Source: Gryganskiella cystojenkinii
Taxonomy: Eukaryota; Mortierellomycota; Mortierellomycetes; Mortierellales; Mortierellaceae
DNA length: 28,932 nt
Assembly: GCA_015852425.1 (NCBI GenBank)
Contig: JAAAIG010000488.1
Location: 1-28,932 of the forward strand
Direction of reading: 5' to 3'
A program made the position numbers and the translations under genes. Below are positions 9,715 to 20,769 of the stretch, piece by piece (the stretch's first letter is position 1; each line of letters opens with the position of its first letter). The notes below the pieces were generated by a model. It was not told where the DNA came from. It did no database searches and saw nothing but the letters and a program-made list of their open reading frames with translations.

Positions 9715-12005
9715 TTAGGCGTAGATAGCGCCAGAGCCTCGCCAGCCCACATTATCGTCCATACGATCCATCAAAGGCTCCTTCCGATCGTTGTACATGC
9801 GGGACTGGTGATCACCTTGAAGTCTGTCGAGTGGGTCGCGGTGAGGAGGAGGGGTCTGCATCATATTATGCATCGGCGGGGTACCAGCCATCATGCCGGG
9901 ATAAGACCCAAAGGACGCCGAAGCTCGATTGTGAGGCATTGATGGGAACTGATTCTGGATAGGAGACCTTTTTACGAGAATGAAGAGCTTGATCAGTAAT
10001 TTGACTTTTTTGTTTGTTTGTTTGTGTTTGATGATCAAACTCATCAACGCCACCAAAAATATTAATCATTACCGAAATCCAGGAGTGCCAATCACGGATG
10101 GGCCGTGCGGTGACATCGGTGGCTGCTTGTTCTCGCTCTGGGCGCGGCCCCAAGACAGACGCACTCGTGAGTTACCTAAAGATAATGAGAGTTGTGAGTA
10201 TCGATGTCGCAATTGGCGTGCTCGCCAAAAAGTGGTTTCTTTTGAAAAGTGTGCAAGTTTTAAAAAAAACATACCAATTTGGTAGCCATTCATTTGGTTG
10301 ATGGCCATTTCTGCGCTCTGACGGTGAACAAACTGCACAAATCCGCATCCTTTGCCTGGGGGAATCTTGACATACGTAATCTCGCCAAAGAGAGCAAACG
10401 CATTCCTGAGCTCATCTTCGTGACTCACGCCAGAAAGGCCTCCGACAAAGACTGTTGTGTTGTTGGGGTCGTTGTATTGGTTTACACCATGCTGAGGACT
10501 GCTCGATTGCATAGGGGGGTTGAAGCTATAGCTTGTAGGTGACATACCCATGCTCATACCGCCCATACCACCCATACCTGTGATAGGTCCGCCGTTTCCA
10601 GCTCCAGCTCCAGCGCCTGCACCGACCATGCCACCCGAGGGCATCTTGTTCTTGGGTGTTGCCATAGAGATTCGAATTTGACGACTACCCACAAACACCC
10701 CGTTCATCTCTTGCAATGCGCGCAGTTGCTCGTTTTCGTCTCCAAATCGAACGAATCCGTAACCTGCAAAAGGAGAAGAGAATACATTATGGGGTGAGTC
10801 GGGTCGCTCACAACAACAAAAAATAAAGGTCAAATCGAATGCTGGTGATTTTACCTCGCGAAACGCCAGTGGTGGCGTCGGTCATGATCTTTGCTGACCG
10901 GCATGACATATAGCGCTCCTGAAACTTGGACTAGTAGTAGATAGACCGCCCATCGAGAAAAAGTTAGCGTGAGTGGACAGCGCCATAACAGCATGACTTC
11001 CACAGTCGATAATGGCGAAAGAGTGATAGTAAAATAATGGTTCTAATATCCTGAGGACATACCGCCAACATGAACTCAGTCACCTCTGGTGACAGGTCGC
11101 CAACAAAGACAGAGAACTCTTGTCCAGCACCAGGGCCACTAATATAATATAAGAAGTACAAAAAGTCAATCGATGGTATAATGATGCCCAGAGAACTTCG
11201 GACGGGTACGATCCTTTCTTTCTGGGAGGTACAGTCTTGTTGCGATGACCAAATGAAAACGTAAAAATACGTACGATGTAGAAGCCATGCCTCCTCCTGT
11301 GGCCCAGTTCAGTTTGAAGAGCTTGTTCGAGCTTGGAATGAGCATGCCGTTCAGAGTGGTGATGGCCTTTGTTGCTGCCGCTGGACTAGCAAGTTCTACA
11401 AAGCAGTAACCAGCGCTGGTTCTAAGCACGGCAAGAAGACACGGAAACGATATAATTAGACTCGCTGGCATACTCTGGAAAACGCCTCACATGGCAATAA
11501 TGATGTAACTCAGGTACTTGACGTGGTTGCTCATCATCATTAAAAAAAACTTGCCCTGTGAATTTGTCGCGAATCAACTTGACCGAGACCTGTTCCCCAA
11601 CACTATACCAAGCTCCTCGAATCCAGTTCTCATCCATCCATGGGTCCAGCTCGCCCATCCTATTTGCATGGGGAATGGGAGCAGTAGAACGCGTTAAGCT
11701 TGAGTTAGAAAGAAGAGTGACATTTAGCAGAGTTCGTCAGCGGAACGGGTAGTGTGATTGGACGAACAGGGAACATACCAAAGAGATGTTCGCATATCTA
11801 TGTTTCCGAATGGTGGCTGCTGTTGTTGGAGCTGATGGAGCTGATGTTGGTGCTGCTGAAGCTGTTGCTGTTGCTGTAACTGATGGTGCGGTTGCTGTTG
11901 CTGTTGTTGTTGTTGTTGATGTTGTTGATGTTGTTGCTGATGGAGGAGCTGGTGGTGCTGTTGCTGCTGTTGTTGCTGAGCAGCGAGCTGGTCATAGAAT
12001 GCCAT
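9715..12005 (-). CDS. NAM8: Three-RRM RNA-binding protein, Nam8/Ngr1/Csx1 (TIA-1-like) type
   Basis: Eight coding exons on the minus strand: 12005-11779, 11659-11555, 11421-11275, 11138-11063, 10930-10855, 10763-10275, 10175-10073, 9967-9715. All phases join to a 491-residue protein. Residues 8-70 are Gln/His-rich. RRM1 (about 73-153) has RNP2-like LWMGEL and RNP1-like SAGYCFVEL. RRM2 (about 168-247) has VFVGDL and RGYGFVRF. A Gly/Met-rich linker (253-290) precedes RRM3 (about 312-386) with VFVGGL and GCGFVQF, and the tail is Pro/Met-rich and ends GWRGSGAIYA. Three RRMs with this RRM1 signature characterise fungal Nam8/Ngr1/Csx1 proteins, which act in U1 snRNP-linked 5' splice-site choice (Nam8) or mRNA stability (Ngr1, Csx1); which role applies here is not decided by sequence. 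Intron 2 begins with GC (see separate entry). The start MAFYDQ is the first Met in frame with the Gln-rich region that suits the family. Confidence 0.93.
11422..11554 (-). other. GC-AG intron in the RNA-binding protein gene
   Basis: Intron 2 (133 bp). No GT donor in the region gives the correct phase, but AGG|GCAAGT matches the known consensus of GC-AG introns exactly. Joining it to the acceptor GCTTAG| restores an uninterrupted RRM1 reading KFTGTSAGYCFVEL. The other introns of this gene are GT-AG. Confidence 0.8.
11813..11990 (-). repeat. CAG/CAA-type coding repeat encoding polyglutamine
   Basis: Degenerate run of CAG, CAA and CAT codons within exon 1 of the RNA-binding protein gene, encoding Gln runs of up to nine with interspersed His and Leu. 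It is low complexity and probably variable in length between strains. Confidence 0.85.
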
Positions 12006-14606
12006 GGTCGGGATATTGAATGTAAAAGCGGAAAGAAGGGAAGTGAAGCGTGCAGGCAAAAAAACAAAGCACAACAGAGACAACTGGATGCGGCGGGAAA
12101 GCGGTGATGTGGTTGCGTTTCAAAAGCGCGTTTGCGGTGAGAATTACAAAGATGCAAAAGAAAAGAAAAAAAGAAAGAAAGAAAGGGAATGAGAAGATAC
12201 GGGAGAACTATAGACTCAAAAGAAAAAGGAGAATGCTACGAGAACAGAAACGAGTGTGGTATTGATGGACAAATAAAAGACAATGGAAGAATGGAAGAAA
12301 GACAAGGGGAAGGAAAAGAGATGAGAGAAGACAAAGAATGAATGTGGGTAATGAGAGCACAAACAGGGACTGAGGGGGTACAAAAGAAAGGGAAAAACAA
12401 GGGCAAGAAGGAAGAGGGTGGGAATAGGAGTGGGGATGAAGGATTAGATTAGATGACAAGGGAGAACGAACTGTGTGACCGATAGAACAAAGAAGGAAAG
12501 ACAAACAATGTAAAGATGAAAAGGGCAAACGAGGGAGGATGAAGGGGATGAAGCGAGTGAGAGCGAGAGAGAGAGAGACAGAGATGAACGGGGATGATGA
12601 CAAGGTTGCAAAGCACTCATCTGAAGGGAGTCCCTTTGTCTACAATTGCATCATGACAAACTTGACTGCCTGACCGACGCCGTCAGGGACAGACAGTCAG
12701 TCAGGGACAGAAGAATGACAGGGCACAAGGGAGAGTGCTCTGGTGCAAGTGCTGCGCGTTTTTGTTCATCTCTTCAGTTTTTGGTGGCAACAAAAAAAGG
12801 GAGGGAAAAATAATTTCGATCATGATGTACGTGGATACAGTCTGTACGTACAAAATAGATTCCTTGTTGTCCGCATTTTCCCCCCTCGGCTGTTTGTCTG
12901 CTTCTCTTTCATTTCTCGATGCTGGCTTTGCAAGGACTGCAAACAGGTATTGTTTTTTTACATCTTGAATCTGAACTTGTTAGCTGTCCCTCAGGGAAAA
13001 CAAGTCTTTTTTTTAAAAAAAGGTCTCACCGCTGAGGAAAACAAGCAAAAGACTGCTGTACTAGCCCAACTTCCTTTGCCCAACAGCACACACTACTCCA
13101 CTCTGCTGTTGTTGAGGATGAGGAATACCGAAGAGTGCCCATAAGAAAACAAACATACAGCAGTAGAGCAACAGAGCAGAAGGAATCATCCCACCTTGAC
13201 TGCAGCCAATCGAATGCCAGAGATCCATCTCGTAGTTTTGCTCTGAACAACCTTGCGCGTGCAGTGTAACGGTCCAAGCCGAGAGCAATTCGAAAAGAAA
13301 CTTCATAAGCAACCAAAAAAAAATGTGTGACAGTTCTTGGTGCTTGGTCCACAGCAAGAATCCGCTTGTTCAATACTGTTGCTCGCTTCAGCGCTCCTTT
13401 TGAACAAATCGCGCTCCACGTCCGGGTGGTATTTCATCCAGCTCGTTGAGCTCAAAGGGTGATTTAGTGGTTCGTGCCTCCATTGGTTCTCACATGCCAT
13501 TGAATCTAAGCGAAAGCAGACAAGGCAAACAGGTCGATCCGATGAGAAAATTTAGAACCGATCGATTCGCCTCCCCGACCCCCTCAAGAGCGACCACCCA
13601 AGCAGCGGTGGCAATCCGACGCGATTTCGAAGACGTTGCTATAGTAAACGTTGATGCCCTTCAAGGACGCGGGTGAGACCCCTTTCCATCATTTTTCACA
13701 ATTGACGCGTTTCTATTTTTTTTTTTTTTTTTTGTGGAGAAGGAACTGTTTTTTTCAGCTCCTCCTTTCTCCTTTCTCCTCTTCCGTTGGAGAACAAAAA
13801 AACCGGTACTTGAAGTTGAAAAGGCTCATTGCCATTGGAACAGCTGTTGGAGACAGCAAGCTCCGCCTTGACATTTGATGTGGAGGAGGGAGACGTACTT
13901 CGCTCACTTTTTACTCATTACTCCTTTGTCTCATGTGCCTCAGATTGCCACCAACCTCGGCAATCGTATGAGCAGAGTAGTAGAAAATTGATCACCTTAC
14001 ATCCTTTCAACTCGATCACCTCATCCATGTCCCAGCCGAGGATTGCAAAAGCATGTAATAAAGAAAAGGCAGACCTGTTTACTGTAAAGACATCATTATC
14101 CTCGAGGGAGGCAGCCCAGACGGAGACTTAAGTAGGCGACTAATGAACAGATAGCTCAAAAGTGAAAAAAAAAAAAAAAACAAATCCAAAGTGCTCAACT
14201 GCGTTGCATTTGCCTTATTGAACTCTATGCTTTTCGCCTTTGGGTTGTTCCCTTCACCCAACTCGATTCGATTCAGCATCGATCCCCTTCCTTATACACG
14301 GAAGTTCCTTTCCGCTCGTCCACATGTGCTCACGGTCTCTTCCCTTTTTTTAAGTTCTTGTCTTTTCTTGTTCCCTGACAAAGACTTTTGTTTTTTGCTC
14401 TCTCTCTCTTTTTCTTCTTTTTCTTCAGATTCACCTCGTCTCTCCTTTCACATTCCTCTCCTTCTGCATTGCACTCCCTTCCTCCCCCATTCAACCCTTT
14501 CTGTCCGTGCATTCGTCCCATCTCTTGACATTCTCTCCTCGTCTTCAACTACTCGCCTTCCTTCTAACTCACTGACCCTGCTCCAGTCCTCAGTTTACTC
14601 TTTAAT
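12006..14606. promoter_or_regulatory. Long divergent intergenic region between RNA-binding gene and ABC transporter
   Basis: About 2.6 kb between two divergent genes with no supportable gene. From about 12140 to 12600 the plus strand is almost entirely purine (pyrimidine-rich on the RNA-binding gene's own strand), consistent with a CT-rich promoter or leader. At 12681-12712 an 11-bp unit GTCAGGGACAG occurs twice. A 16-18 base T run lies near 13718-13733 and an A run near 14165-14180. From about 14335 to 14600 the plus strand is CT-rich, leading into the transporter start. Confidence 0.5.
14335..14606 (+). promoter_or_regulatory. CT-rich leader/promoter of the ABC transporter gene
   Basis: About 270 bp dominated by C and T on the coding strand, ending directly before the ATG at 14607. 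Pyrimidine-rich tracts of this sort are usual near transcription starts of well-expressed fungal genes; the start point itself is not visible. Confidence 0.4.
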
Positions 14607-17600
14607 ATGCGGTTTCAGCTCACAAGTCTGCCTGCCCTGGCAACCCTGGGCATGGTAGCAACGCTGGCCATGACCGTCTCTGCTCAGTTTTCTCTAACTA
14701 CTAGCACTAGTTCTGGTGTCCCCACCTCCACATCTGCCTCCGTCCCTAACCCTACAACCTCACCACAGACTTGCATTCCTCAATACGACTGCTCTACCTC
14801 GCCAAAGGTATGTAAAAAAGAGAGAAGAGCTGGGTTTCAAACTGTCACTTTTTTTACCAACGCGCAGACGAAACTGACAAAATCACTACTGGGAAAAAAC
14901 TCGTTCGTAGGGATGCTTGAATAACGGTATCTGCCAGGGCCAGACCTGTAAATGCAAAGCCGGGTTTGGAGGACCCGACTGTGGTTTACTTAGTTGTGGT
15001 GATGCTCTGACCGATCCCTCTCAACGACCGACAGTTGCAGCCAACACCGGATCCTGTACTACCTGTTCCAATGAATTTGGAGGGTTCAACTGCAATGGTA
15101 ATTTTGTTTCTTTGTCATCCTGTCTTTCTTTGCCCTGGAATGTCATTGGAAAAAAATGTCTGCAGACATTTTGTTTTTATTCCTTGGTACTGACCGGATG
15201 ATTGATTCTCTCTTTTTAAAAAATTGACAACAGTCTGCGAATCTGACAAGGCATGCCAAGCCAAGACCGCATCACGTACTTCTTTCCTTGGAGACGAGAA
15301 AATGGTCTGCAACAAGAAACCGGAGGTCTTTTACGAATCCTTCATGTCCTGTTCTGTCCGTGCCCCCGAACTGACTGGATTCTTCCCTGGAAACTATACG
15401 CTCACGGTCGATCTCGATGTCATCAATAAGACCGTTGATGCTCAGCTGTGGCTCGGACAGGCTGAACAGTTTTACTGCTCGATCCCCAACTGTACCATCG
15501 CAACCACGGAGGACAAGGGCGTAATCGCGACCACATGGAAATGCCCCACCCTGAACTGTAAATGTCTCACGCCATCGTTGATGTGTGGTGGTGTCCCCGG
15601 TCCTGTCATTACAATTGGCGAAACGATCAACAGTCTCAAGGGCCCTTTTTCCTTGACATGCCCCCACGACAGCAAGGACTGTGCTTTCTTTATTGGTGAT
15701 CTCGCAGGATTCTTCCCCACCGGTCTTCAGATGGTCGATTGTGATATGGGCGAGTGTGTCTTCCCCTCGGAGGAACAATCTTCACTGACGTCGGTCAAAA
15801 CAAAGATGGCGACTGGAATCATTGTCTGTCTCGCGATCCTTGGCGCTTTGGTCCTCTTCTTGATCGTCGTTTGCTCTATCGCCAAGAGGAACCAGATCAT
15901 CCTCAGCCGGACACCCTACACCCTGAACACAGAGGCCGCTTCGCTCGAGTTCCGCAATGTCGGCTATACGCTCAACAAGGACGGATTGGAGATTCTCAAA
16001 GGCATCTCCGGTTCTGCTCCCGCTGGTGTAGTCCTCGCTGTCATGGGTCCCTCCGGTGCAGGTAAATCGACCTTGGTGGATATCTTGGCCGGAAAACGCA
16101 AGGACGGCAAAGTCTCGGGTCAGATTCTGTTGAACGGCAAACAGGTCCATGAGAGCGATATCCGTCGCGCTGTTGGATTCGTGGATCAGGAAGATACTCT
16201 GCCCCCAACTCAAACTGTTTACGAGGCAGTCTTGTTTTCCGCCATGCTCCGTCTTCCCGAGGCCATGCCTATCTACCGCGTTCATGAACGTGTCTCGGAA
16301 GTCATCGAGATGTTGGGATTGACGCACTGCAAGGATCGCCGTATCGGAAACGTGACCTCGCGTGGTATCTCTGGTGGAGAGAAGCGTCGTGTGTCGATTG
16401 CTCTCGAATTGATCACTCGCCCCCCAATTTTGATTTTGGATGAACCTACATCTGGTTTGGATTCCTACAGTGCTCACATGGTCGTCCAACAGTTGTGCAA
16501 GCTCGCCGCCAGCAAGACCACGACTGTTATTTTGACGATTCATCAACCTCGCTCAGATATCTTTTACATGTTTGACCAGACCCTCGTCGTCAGCAAGGGA
16601 GCTGCTCTTTACTTTGGACCAACTGATTCGGCCGCGGATTACTTCCACCGCCGTGGTCTTGTCTGCCCCAACAACTACAACATTGCCGATTATTTGCTGG
16701 ATATTGCTATGGATCAGGAATTGGTTGCCAAGGCCAAGAGCTTTGATGATACCGAGACCGAGAAGCTTGGCGTGACCTCGGGCCATCAGACCCATGTTTC
16801 AGGTCAGGTTGTCTCTCGTCGTGCTCATGGTGGAAACGCTAGCGAGATCACCCGAACATCGGATGAACGTTCGCTCGAGACCTCGGTGCGTATGGATGAA
16901 GTCGGCTCCTCTGGATCCTCGACGGTTTCGTTCTCTGATGGATCGGTCCAGAAGAAGCAAAAGACTGTCTACCCAACCTCATTCTTGACCCAGCTCCGTG
17001 TGATTATGAAGCGCAACTTCCAGACCTTAATCCGTGACAAGTCGCTGCTGGTCCTCCATTTGGCAGTTTCGATCATTTTGGGAGTCTTTATCGGTGGTCT
17101 TTACTTCCATGTGCCCATGAACTTGGCCGGTTTTCAGAACCGTGCGGGTTCCTTGTTCTTTATGCTCGCTCTTCTCGGATTCAGTTCCATCTCTGCCCTC
17201 GGTGCCTTCACGGATACGCGCACGCTCTTTATCAAAGAGCGCTCCAACGGCTACTACCCTCCAATGCCTTTCATCATCTCGACCCTGTTGTTCGATTTGA
17301 TCCCTCTCCGTATCGTCCCCTCGATCTTTATGGGCTGTATTTCTTATTTCATGATTGGTCTCTCGCCCGTGATCGAGACCTTTTTCAAGTTCTTGTTGAT
17401 CCTGGTCCTGTTCAACGTGGCCACGGCGCTGTTCTGTCTGGTCATTGCCGCTGCCGTCCGCACTACTGGTGTCGCTTCCTTGGCCTCTTCGATCGTTATG
17501 CTGTTCATGATGTTGTTTGGTGGCTTTATGATCAACTCGGGCAACATCCCCGCGGCGTTGACTTGGATCCAATACCTGTCCATGTTCAAGTACGGATTCG

Positions 17601-17815
17601 AAGCCTTGGCGGTCAATGAGGTCGCGACCTCCAAGCTGATTGATAACATTCAAGGCGTCGCGTTCAACGTTCCTGGATCGTTGATCTTGCAAAAGTTGTT
17701 TGGATTCGATCTCGGTGGGTTCTGGAAGAATATGATCATCCTCATCGCCTTCAACGTCTTGTTTGTTGCCCTCTTCTGGGGCTTTGTCAGTTTGCGTCTC
17801 AAGGAGCGCAAGTAA
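14607..17815 (+). CDS. ADP1: Adp1-like ABC transporter, ABCG subfamily, with EGF-like ectodomain
   Basis: Three exons (14607-14807, 14911-15097, 15234-17815) give 989 residues. Residues 1-27 form a signal peptide (MRFQLTSLPALATLG... to SAQ), followed by a Ser/Thr-rich stretch. Residues 68-91 are EGF-like with cysteines at 69, 75, 80, 82 and 91, and more cysteine pairs follow to about 285. A transmembrane helix at about 321-345 leads into the nucleotide-binding domain: Walker A GPSGAGKST (401-409), signature SGGEKRR (509-515), Walker B ILILDEP with D532/E533, and H-loop H566. A Ser/Thr-rich linker (about 660-710) precedes the ABC2-type membrane domain (about 716-989), which ends KERK. This order (large ectodomain, helix, NBD, then TMD) and near-family length match yeast Adp1, whose substrate is not established. 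As a half-size ABCG protein it would be expected to dimerise. The frame opened on the opposite strand across it is a shadow. Confidence 0.95.
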
Positions 17816-18039
17816 ATTTTCTGAGGCTTCTTTTTTTACAGAGTGAGAGCCGGGAAGATTATTTAGATCCTGGGCATAGAGTGAGGGTCGATAGTAAACA
17901 CGACCCTGTCTAATTGTATGATACAAAACATAGTAATAATAATGAGCAATTTCGTTTTTTTTTTCATCAAACGGTATGGCATTCTTGTTGGTTTTTTGTT
18001 TGTTTATTGTTTATTGTGATAAAAAGGGCTCGCTGACTT
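17816..18039. other. Convergent 3' spacer
   Basis: 224 bp between the stop of the ABC transporter (plus) and the stop of the Rab prenyltransferase gene (minus). AT-rich, with no gene; both 3' untranslated regions must end in or overlap across this short interval. Confidence 0.7.
18003..18015 (-). terminator. Tandem AATAAA polyadenylation signal candidate for the Rab prenyltransferase gene
   Basis: On the minus strand two AATAAA motifs lie at 18015-18010 and 18008-18003, roughly 25-37 bases after the stop codon at 18040. They are close to the stop, so a very short 3' UTR would follow if used. Confidence 0.4.
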
Positions 18040-20769
18040 TTATGCGAATTCTACAAAAGTGGTGCTGACTCGTCGGTTACCGTCCATCTTGAAAGATCCC
18101 AACTCGCCACCGTCATCTTTTGCACCCTGTAATTGCGACTTGAGATCTTCCTCCTCCGCAAGCAAGAGCTCATTCGACTTCCACTGGATCTGAATGCCAA
18201 CCTCACCCACATCATCCCATCGTTGCTCCAACACGTTCTCGCCACCCTCGTTCTCTATCACGGGATTCAATCCCAACAGAACCTTGACCGTGCTTCCGGT
18301 CCGGGCCAACTTGCCCTCGTGCCAAAACACAAATCCAGCAACAACATCCTCCCATTTCTTGATCAGGTTGTTCTCCAGGTTTAAAAATTCGAGACTTGGT
18401 GCATGTTGAACACCCTCAAGACGTTCGATCAAATTGTTGGACAGGTTCACATGACGGACACTCAACAAGTTGCGAAGGAAACGCGTGGACTTGATAGAAT
18501 TCGAGTCCAGGTTCAAGGTATGCAGGTGGATGAAATAGGATGAAATAGGGATATGGGTCAATCCTCGCATGGTAAGGTCCAGATCCTGAGGTTGTTCAGC
18601 AGCAAATTCAATCTCGGGGAACCGTTTCGAGTCCTGGACGAGGTTCAGGGTCTCGCGATCAAACACCAATTGCGCGCCTAAATCAAAGAACATCAACGTT
18701 AGTCCTAAAGCCAAAGTGTAGTCCGAAAGCTCACATCACATCGCATTCAGATACTCACGTCTATCCTCGTATCTCTCCTGACGAAGTGGATCAATCGAGA
18801 TGAGCTTTTCTTGGAGCTCGATGCATTCGTCGTCAATCTCCTTGGCCTGTGTCGAATGGATACTGACAGTCTCGCGCAATTCGGACAGTAAGGTCGACAA
18901 GATCTGAATGGGCCACTTGCAGTCGGGTTCAATCTCGATCAACTCGCGAACCGAGGAGATCTCTCGTTTCAACAGCTCCACGCGATCTTCAAGGGAATTC
19001 GAAGAGGTCAAGGACGTGACAAGATGCTTTGGACTCAAGTGTTGCGTTTCTGTAGCTCCATCGGGTCCAGCCACAGGTCCGATGCGCTTCGTGACATCGT
19101 ACATCAAGTTTTGTCCGACAACGAGTCGAGTTAGTTGTCCCGAAATCTCGTTCAGATCCTGATTGAGGGTTTCGAGCTCAAAACACACGGCCGTTTGGAG
19201 AGAAGATCCAGCTCGGATAGCGCAGACATCTTCGGGAAGGATGATGACCTCGACTGTGGGACCGTATTCGACTCCGAGAGCTTGTTGAAAGATCCAGACA
19301 GTGCCCAAACCCGAATCCGACCCTGTGGCTCTCCATTCTCCTTCCAAGGGTATGGCCACATGCTCGAGTCGAGTCGAGACTGTGAAGGGGTTCCTGAGTT
19401 TGACTGTCTCGTCGAATGCGACCACGATCTCCAACGGGTGGAAAGAGATTACCGAGACTCCCAAGACAGAGATGCTACGTTTCTCTGCGAATTGAATATA
19501 AAAAGTAAAACATGTTATTAGAATTGTGCCACAGGCTCCATAGAAGATTAAGTTCTGGCGATGACACACCATGTCCATACCTCTGCCAATGAGCCAAAGG
19601 TCGTAAAGCCATGCACTCTGATCTTCTGGGTCGGTGTAGATGGCATTTTTGACCAGGTCAAACTCGTTATCGACGATCATCTCGCGTTCTTCCTCGGTCA
19701 TCACATCCGCGAGCTTACCGAGCAAAGTGCTGCGGTTGTGCCAAGCTGAGTAGTTGGAAAAGTTTTGGTGGATCTTGTTGGTGGTGAAATCAAACTCGGT
19801 CTGGGCACGGTCCAGAACCTTTTCAGTCGCATCCTTGTCGATGAGATCCAGTTGACGGATGATATACCGTCGATAGTCCCAGCCATGAACTAGATGAGAC
19901 AAAAAAAAGTAAAATGAAAAAGACAATACCCGTTAGTATCAGCATATAGCGTCTATTCGCCTTTGGAAAAGGGATCAGTATGACATCATCAGTGTCTCAT
20001 TTCTTTCGCTCATCTCTTACAGTTGCGGGGATCGATCTCGAGGAACTTGTTGACCATCCCGAGTTCACGGTCCCATCTAGGTCGACTCATATGCTCGAGG
20101 CACCACCGACGATGGTTCCACATCCAGTACGATTTTGGGTTGAGCTTCATGTTCTCTGTCAAGAATTCGAGTTCGTTGGTGTAGATCTGGTTGGCAGAGT
20201 CGCTGTCGCTACAGGAGAGGGGGGCAACAAAGGAGATGTTTCAGTTTACTCTGTTCATGAAAGAACTATGGTTTGTTTTTGTATTGTCAAGCCAAGGTTG
20301 CACACACTCACGCATTATCGAGGAACCCTTCTTTCAGAATCGTCCTGCGCACGTTCCAGACGGTGTAATAATCAGGACTCTTGCGCAAGAGAGCCGTCGT
20401 GACCTTTAGCGCGTCGTTATCCCGTTTCTGAGTGTCGACCTAGAAGAGTTTAGGGAGATGCTGGATCAGTCTATGGACAATATGGTCAAATAGAGAGAGC
20501 CATAGGTTGATTCGAAAATGACGATGATCTTACAATTTCCTGCAGAGACTCTTTGAGGGCGAGATAGTCCTTCAGAATAGCAGACTCTCGTTCCTCCCGA
20601 GCCTTGATGATCTCGGGAGCCTCCTCTTTTACTTTCTTTTGTCCGTGTCTGCTTGCCTAGAGAGTCGTGAGAGATAACGAAAAGAGTACGAGTGTGTGTG
20701 AGTGTTGGAGATAGGAGAGCAGAGCAAACAGTTTTTTTTATTTTTGAATGAAGGACCGAGTGTTACCAT
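18040..20769 (-). CDS. BET4: Rab geranylgeranyltransferase (type II) alpha subunit with Ig-like and LRR domains
   Basis: Seven coding exons: 20769-20767 (ATG only), 20656-20534, 20439-20312, 20208-20021, 19889-19581, 19484-18759, 18677-18040. All phases join to 704 residues. The N-terminal RHGQKKVKEE resembles the conserved MHGR-type start of the family. Five prenyltransferase alpha repeats are visible, centred on W70 (VWNVRR), W115 (MWNHRRW), W151 (GWDYRR), W197 (AWHNR) and W241 (SAWLYDLW). Residues about 252-430 are beta-rich and correspond to the Ig-like insert known from animals. A helical segment follows, ending IDPLRQERYEDRR (about 445-493), then leucine-rich repeats (about 523-600), and a further 100-residue tail. 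The enzyme, with the beta subunit and Rab escort protein, attaches geranylgeranyl groups to the C-terminal cysteines of Rab GTPases in the cytosol. Yeast Bet4 lacks the Ig and LRR parts, so this is the long form. Confidence 0.95.
19485..19580 (-). other. Stop-free, in-frame intron in the Rab prenyltransferase gene
   Basis: This 96-bp GT-AG intron is a multiple of three and contains no stop in the reading frame, so retention would insert 32 residues. Splicing is preferred because removal joins the fifth PPTA repeat (DLWLIGR) to GREKRSISVLG, whereas the retained residues are hydrophobic and unlike the family. Confidence 0.75.

Noticed and set aside
12208..12603. 131-codon minus-strand frame in the CT-rich leader
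   Set aside because: It is a translation of a pyrimidine tract (Ser, Leu, Pro, Phe only) and represents leader or promoter, not protein.
13446..13676. 76-codon plus-strand frame in the intergenic region before the transporter
   Set aside because: GC content is somewhat higher than its surroundings but there is no domain, no plausible splice partners and no conserved motif visible.
15782..16546. 254-codon reading frame on the minus strand inside the ABC transporter gene
   Set aside because: It lies antisense to strongly conserved NBD coding sequence (Walker A, signature, Walker B) and has no recognisable domain; it is a codon-bias shadow.
17027..17926. 299-codon minus-strand frame overlapping the transporter's membrane domain
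   Set aside because: Translation is rich in Asp, Gln, Arg and Glu as expected from antisense of hydrophobic codons; no domain, and the sense frame is clearly real.
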